A stretch of DNA of 8,803 nt from Thermoplasmatota archaeon (lineage in GTDB: Archaea; Thermoplasmatota; Penumbrarchaeia; Penumbrarchaeales; Penumbrarchaeaceae), in the NCBI GenBank assembly GCA_030591285.1, contig JAUVBH010000047.1:1-8803 (forward strand). Reading direction: 5' to 3'. A program made the translations under genes and the position numbers. The notes under the pieces were generated by a model. The model made no database searches. It was given only the letters and a program-made list of their open reading frames with translations, and had not been told where the DNA came from. This document shows, in pieces, positions 6,729 through 8,803 of the stretch (positions are counted from its first letter, which is position 1; each line of letters begins with the position of its first letter).

Positions 6729-8803
6729 GTAATGATCACCATTGATTCTCAGGAATACGAAGCAGAGACCGGCGACACAGTGCTCAAGGTTGCCAAGAGG
6801 AATAATATTCATATCCCGACCCTTTGCCATCATCCTGTGATGCCTGCATACAGTGCATGCAGGATCTGTATGGTGGAAGTAAAGCAGGGAACAAGGACCA
6901 GAATGACCGCTTCATGCAGTCTTCCGGTTTCCAAGGGTATGGAAGTATTGACCTCATCGGACCGGGTCATTAAAGCCAGGAAGGTACTGATGGAACTCTA
7001 TCTGGCAAGGTGCCCTGATTCTGAGGAGGTGAAGGATTTCGCAAAGGACCTGGGTGTTGAAAGCACCCGGTTCGACACATATCGTGAGGTTGATGACAAG
7101 TGTATTCTGTGCGGACTATGCGTCAATGTATGCCGGGAGAGCGGCAACAGCACCATGGGATTTATCGGCAGAGGTACAAAAAGAAAGATAGGAACACCTT
7201 TCGATAAATTGTCCGATCACTGTTTGGTCTGTGGTGCGTGTGCATTCGTTTGTCCCACCAACAGGATCGAACTAAAGGACATTGCCACAAGAGAACCGAT
7301 CAAACAGGAAAGCGAATTCGAAGAGGGGCTTGCCCAGAAAGGTGCAATTGACATACCGTTCCCCCAGGCAATACCAAATGTACCCATGATCGACCGGGAT
7401 TCCTGTAATTACTTCGTTAACGGAACATGCAAGTTCTGCGAGGATATCTGTGAACCAAAGGCACTCATGCACGATCAGGAAGACGAAGAGGTCAAGATCG
7501 AGGTCGGCTCTGTTATCATGTCTCCAGGATTCGATGAATACGTTCCTCCGACCGGTGGCAGTTATGGTTACAATATCTATCCAAATGTCCTCACCAGCAT
7601 CGAGTTCGAAAGGATGCTGTCTGCATCAGGCCCATACAGGGGGCACGTCAAGAGGATATCCGATGGAGAAGAACCAAAAAAGATCGCATGGCTTCAGTGT
7701 GTAGGATCCAGGGATGAGAGCTGCAACAACCCATACTGTTCATCAGTTTGCTGCATGTATTCCATCAAGGAAGCAGTGATCGCAAAGGAGCATGTCCCCG
7801 GCCTGGACACACACCTGTATTACATGGATATGAGATCCTTCGGAAAGGATTTCGACAAGTACTACGAGAGGGCCAAGAGCGAATATGGTGTCAAGTTCAG
7901 AAGATCCAGGATCCCCAGGATCGAGCAGGATAAGGAGACAAAGAACCTCGAGATCAGGTTCATCGATGATGACGGATCGGTCCAGAAAGAGACCTATGAC
8001 ATGGTTGTTTTGTCAGTAGGTCTGCAACCGTGTGCATCATTGGGCGATCTTGCAGGTGCCCTTGATGTCAATCTCAACGGGTATGGATTCGTCGAGACAG
8101 AACCATATTCTCCGATATCCACCAGCAGAGCCGGAGTATATGCATCTGGGACCGTGACCGAACCCAAAGACATTCCAGAGAGCGTGACCCAGGCATCTGC
8201 CGCAGCGGCAGAAGCTGCAAAGGATATTGCAGAAGCAAGGAACACCGAAATAACTGTCAAGGATTATCCAAGGGAGAGGTCGGTACACAACGATTTCCCA
8301 AGGATAGGGGTATTCATTTGCCACTGTGGGATCAATATCGCAGGAGTAATTGACATTGAGAAGGTTGTGGAAAACACCAAGAACCTGCCGTATGTGGTCC
8401 TTGCAGATGATGAGACCTTCACCTGCTCCTCCGATTCACTGGAGCGGATCAAGGACAAGATCCAGGACCTGGGCCTCAACAGGATAGTCGTTGCTTCCTG
8501 CACACCCAGGACCCACGAGCCAATATTCCAGGATACTCTGAGAGAAGCAGGTCTGAACCCTCATCTCTTCGAAATGGTGAATCTACGGGACCAGAACTCC
8601 TGGGTCCATCGAAAGCATCCCGAACTTGCAACGGAGAAGGCCAAGGAGACAGTTCGGATGGGGGTTGCCAAGGTTGCCGAACTTGTCCCAGTCGAGCATC
8701 ACAAGATCCCTGTCATCCCGGAATCCCTGGTCCTGGGAGGTGGCGTTGCTGGAATGAGTTCTGCCCTCTCGATGGCAGATCAGGGTTTCAAGGTCCACCT
8801 TGT
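6726..8803 (+). CDS. Fusion: NuoG-like Fe-S head + HdrA C-terminal half + second HdrA N-terminus (3' end outside window)
   Basis: The frame is open from ATG 6726 to the right edge, giving at least 692 residues with no stop. Residues 1-190 resemble the NuoG/formate dehydrogenase head: a plant-type [2Fe-2S] domain (C34, C45, C48, C64) and two [4Fe-4S] clusters (C126/129/132/136 and C166/169/172/176). The His-Cys cluster of true NuoG is absent; only C96 lies there. Residues about 196-506 match HdrA from its second inserted cluster (C227/235/238/242) through CVGSRD at 325, cysteines 333, 338, 342, 343 and the closing FAD segment GVYASGT (470-476). The HdrA C-terminal ferredoxin domain is missing. 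Instead a new HdrA begins at about 526 with CHC (532-534), C567, C592 and GGGVAG (671-676), and is cut by the window edge. The probable role is to pass electrons between NuoEF and the HdrA flavins. Confidence 0.92.
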   Translation, partial: MVMITIDSQEYEAETGDTVLKVAKRNNIHIPTLCHHPVMPAYSACRICMVEVKQGTRTRMTASCSLPVSKGMEVLTSSDRVIKARKVLMELYLARCPDSEEVKDFAKDLGVESTRFDTYREVDDKCILCGLCVNVCRESGNSTMGFIGRGTKRKIGTPFDKLSDHCLVCGACAFVCPTNRIELKDIATREPIKQESEFEEGLAQKGAIDIPFPQAIPNVPMIDRDSCNYFVNGTCKFCEDICEPKALMHDQEDEEVKIEVGSVIMSPGFDEYVPPTGGSYGYNIYPNVLTSIEFERMLSASGPYRGHVKRISDGEEPKKIAWLQCVGSRDESCNNPYCSSVCCMYSIKEAVIAKEHVPGLDTHLYYMDMRSFGKDFDKYYERAKSEYGVKFRRSRIPRIEQDKETKNLEIRFIDDDGSVQKETYDMVVLSVGLQPCASLGDLAGALDVNLNGYGFVETEPYSPISTSRAGVYASGTVTEPKDIPESVTQASAAAAEAAKDIAEARNTEITVKDYPRERSVHNDFPRIGVFICHCGINIAGVIDIEKVVENTKNLPYVVLADDETFTCSSDSLERIKDKIQDLGLNRIVVASCTPRTHEPIFQDTLREAGLNPHLFEMVNLRDQNSWVHRKHPELATEKAKETVRMGVAKVAELVPVEHHKIPVIPESLVLGGGVAGMSSALSMADQGFKVHL
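7311..8243 (+). other. HdrA C-terminal half of a split HdrA
   Basis: This is a domain within the NuoG-HdrA fusion, matching the intact HdrA encoded at about 2748-3674. Landmarks are the shared PFPQAIP, a four-cysteine cluster, a GSRD motif, a RSFGK motif and the closing FAD segment followed by PKDI and an alanine-rich helix. It lacks the opening GxGxxG half of the FAD fold, which is found at 3976-4335. In this chain the second NuoG-type cluster (C166-C176) occupies the place where HdrA has its first inserted cluster. Confidence 0.85.
8301..8803 (+). other. Start of a further HdrA module (truncated by window edge)
   Basis: This is a domain within the NuoG-HdrA fusion. RIGVFICHCGINIA parallels the very N-terminus of the intact HdrA, and VASCTPRTHE parallels VASCSPRMHE. 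The RDQNSWVH segment has Asn624 where the intact HdrA has Cys101 in REQCSWAH. A Rossmann GGGVAG follows. Whether the module continues through a complete HdrA cannot be seen. Confidence 0.85.

Noticed and set aside
1101..6833. Minus-strand reading frames of 60-134 codons throughout the window
   Set aside because: All lie opposite strongly supported forward genes, show no recognisable motifs or ribosome binding sites, and are explained as antisense shadows of coding sequence.
7450..7704. Separate 84-codon forward reading frame
   Set aside because: It lies wholly inside the NuoG-HdrA fusion in another frame. Its translation is low-complexity with no motif, while the long frame shows clear HdrA motifs.

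Overview
The window is one densely packed, all-forward redox operon from an anaerobe, most likely an archaeon. The archaeal reading rests on several weak signs: full HdrA, HdrB and HdrC proteins of the methanogen type, frequent AGG/AGA arginine and ATA isoleucine codons, strong GGAGGTG-like ribosome binding sites, and TTG and GTG starts in overlapping genes. A Thermoplasmatota-like euryarchaeon is a plausible guess. An anaerobic bacterium with an acquired Hdr/Flx-type cluster is not excluded.

Layout, left to right: (1) the 3' end of etfA (electron transfer flavoprotein alpha, 1-504); (2) hdrC (550-1077); (3) hdrB (1084-1968); (4) a complete hdrA (1965-3923, TTG start); (5) a fusion of an HdrA N-terminal fragment with NuoE (3925-4872, GTG start); (6) nuoF with an extra N-terminal thioredoxin-like domain and a C-terminal 2x[4Fe-4S] domain (4869-6725); (7) a large fusion, open at the right edge (6726 to beyond 8803), joining a NuoG-like [2Fe-2S]/2x[4Fe-4S] head, the C-terminal part of an HdrA, and then a fresh HdrA N-terminus. 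The longest gap between genes is 45 bases. No RNA genes, mobile elements, repeats or CRISPR were seen, and nothing convincing is encoded on the minus strand.

How the genes fit together: HdrB and HdrC form the disulfide-reducing arm, with two noncubane Fe-S motifs in HdrB. HdrA is the flavin hub that can bifurcate electrons. The NuoE/NuoF/NuoG-like parts form an NAD(P)H-oxidising or -reducing diaphorase. ETF would bring or take electrons from acyl-CoA or another dehydrogenase. The likely result is a soluble, multi-flavin complex that balances NADH, ferredoxin, ETF and a disulfide or other thiol acceptor.

The most notable observation is the arrangement of the second HdrA. Its FAD-binding N-terminal half is fused in front of NuoE. 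Its C-terminal half is fused behind the NuoG-like domain. The two pieces abut almost exactly when laid on the intact HdrA next door, with NuoE, NuoF and NuoG-N between them. This looks like a nuoE-nuoF-nuoG cassette embedded inside an hdrA gene, leaving a split HdrA whose single FAD domain would have to be rebuilt from two polypeptides.
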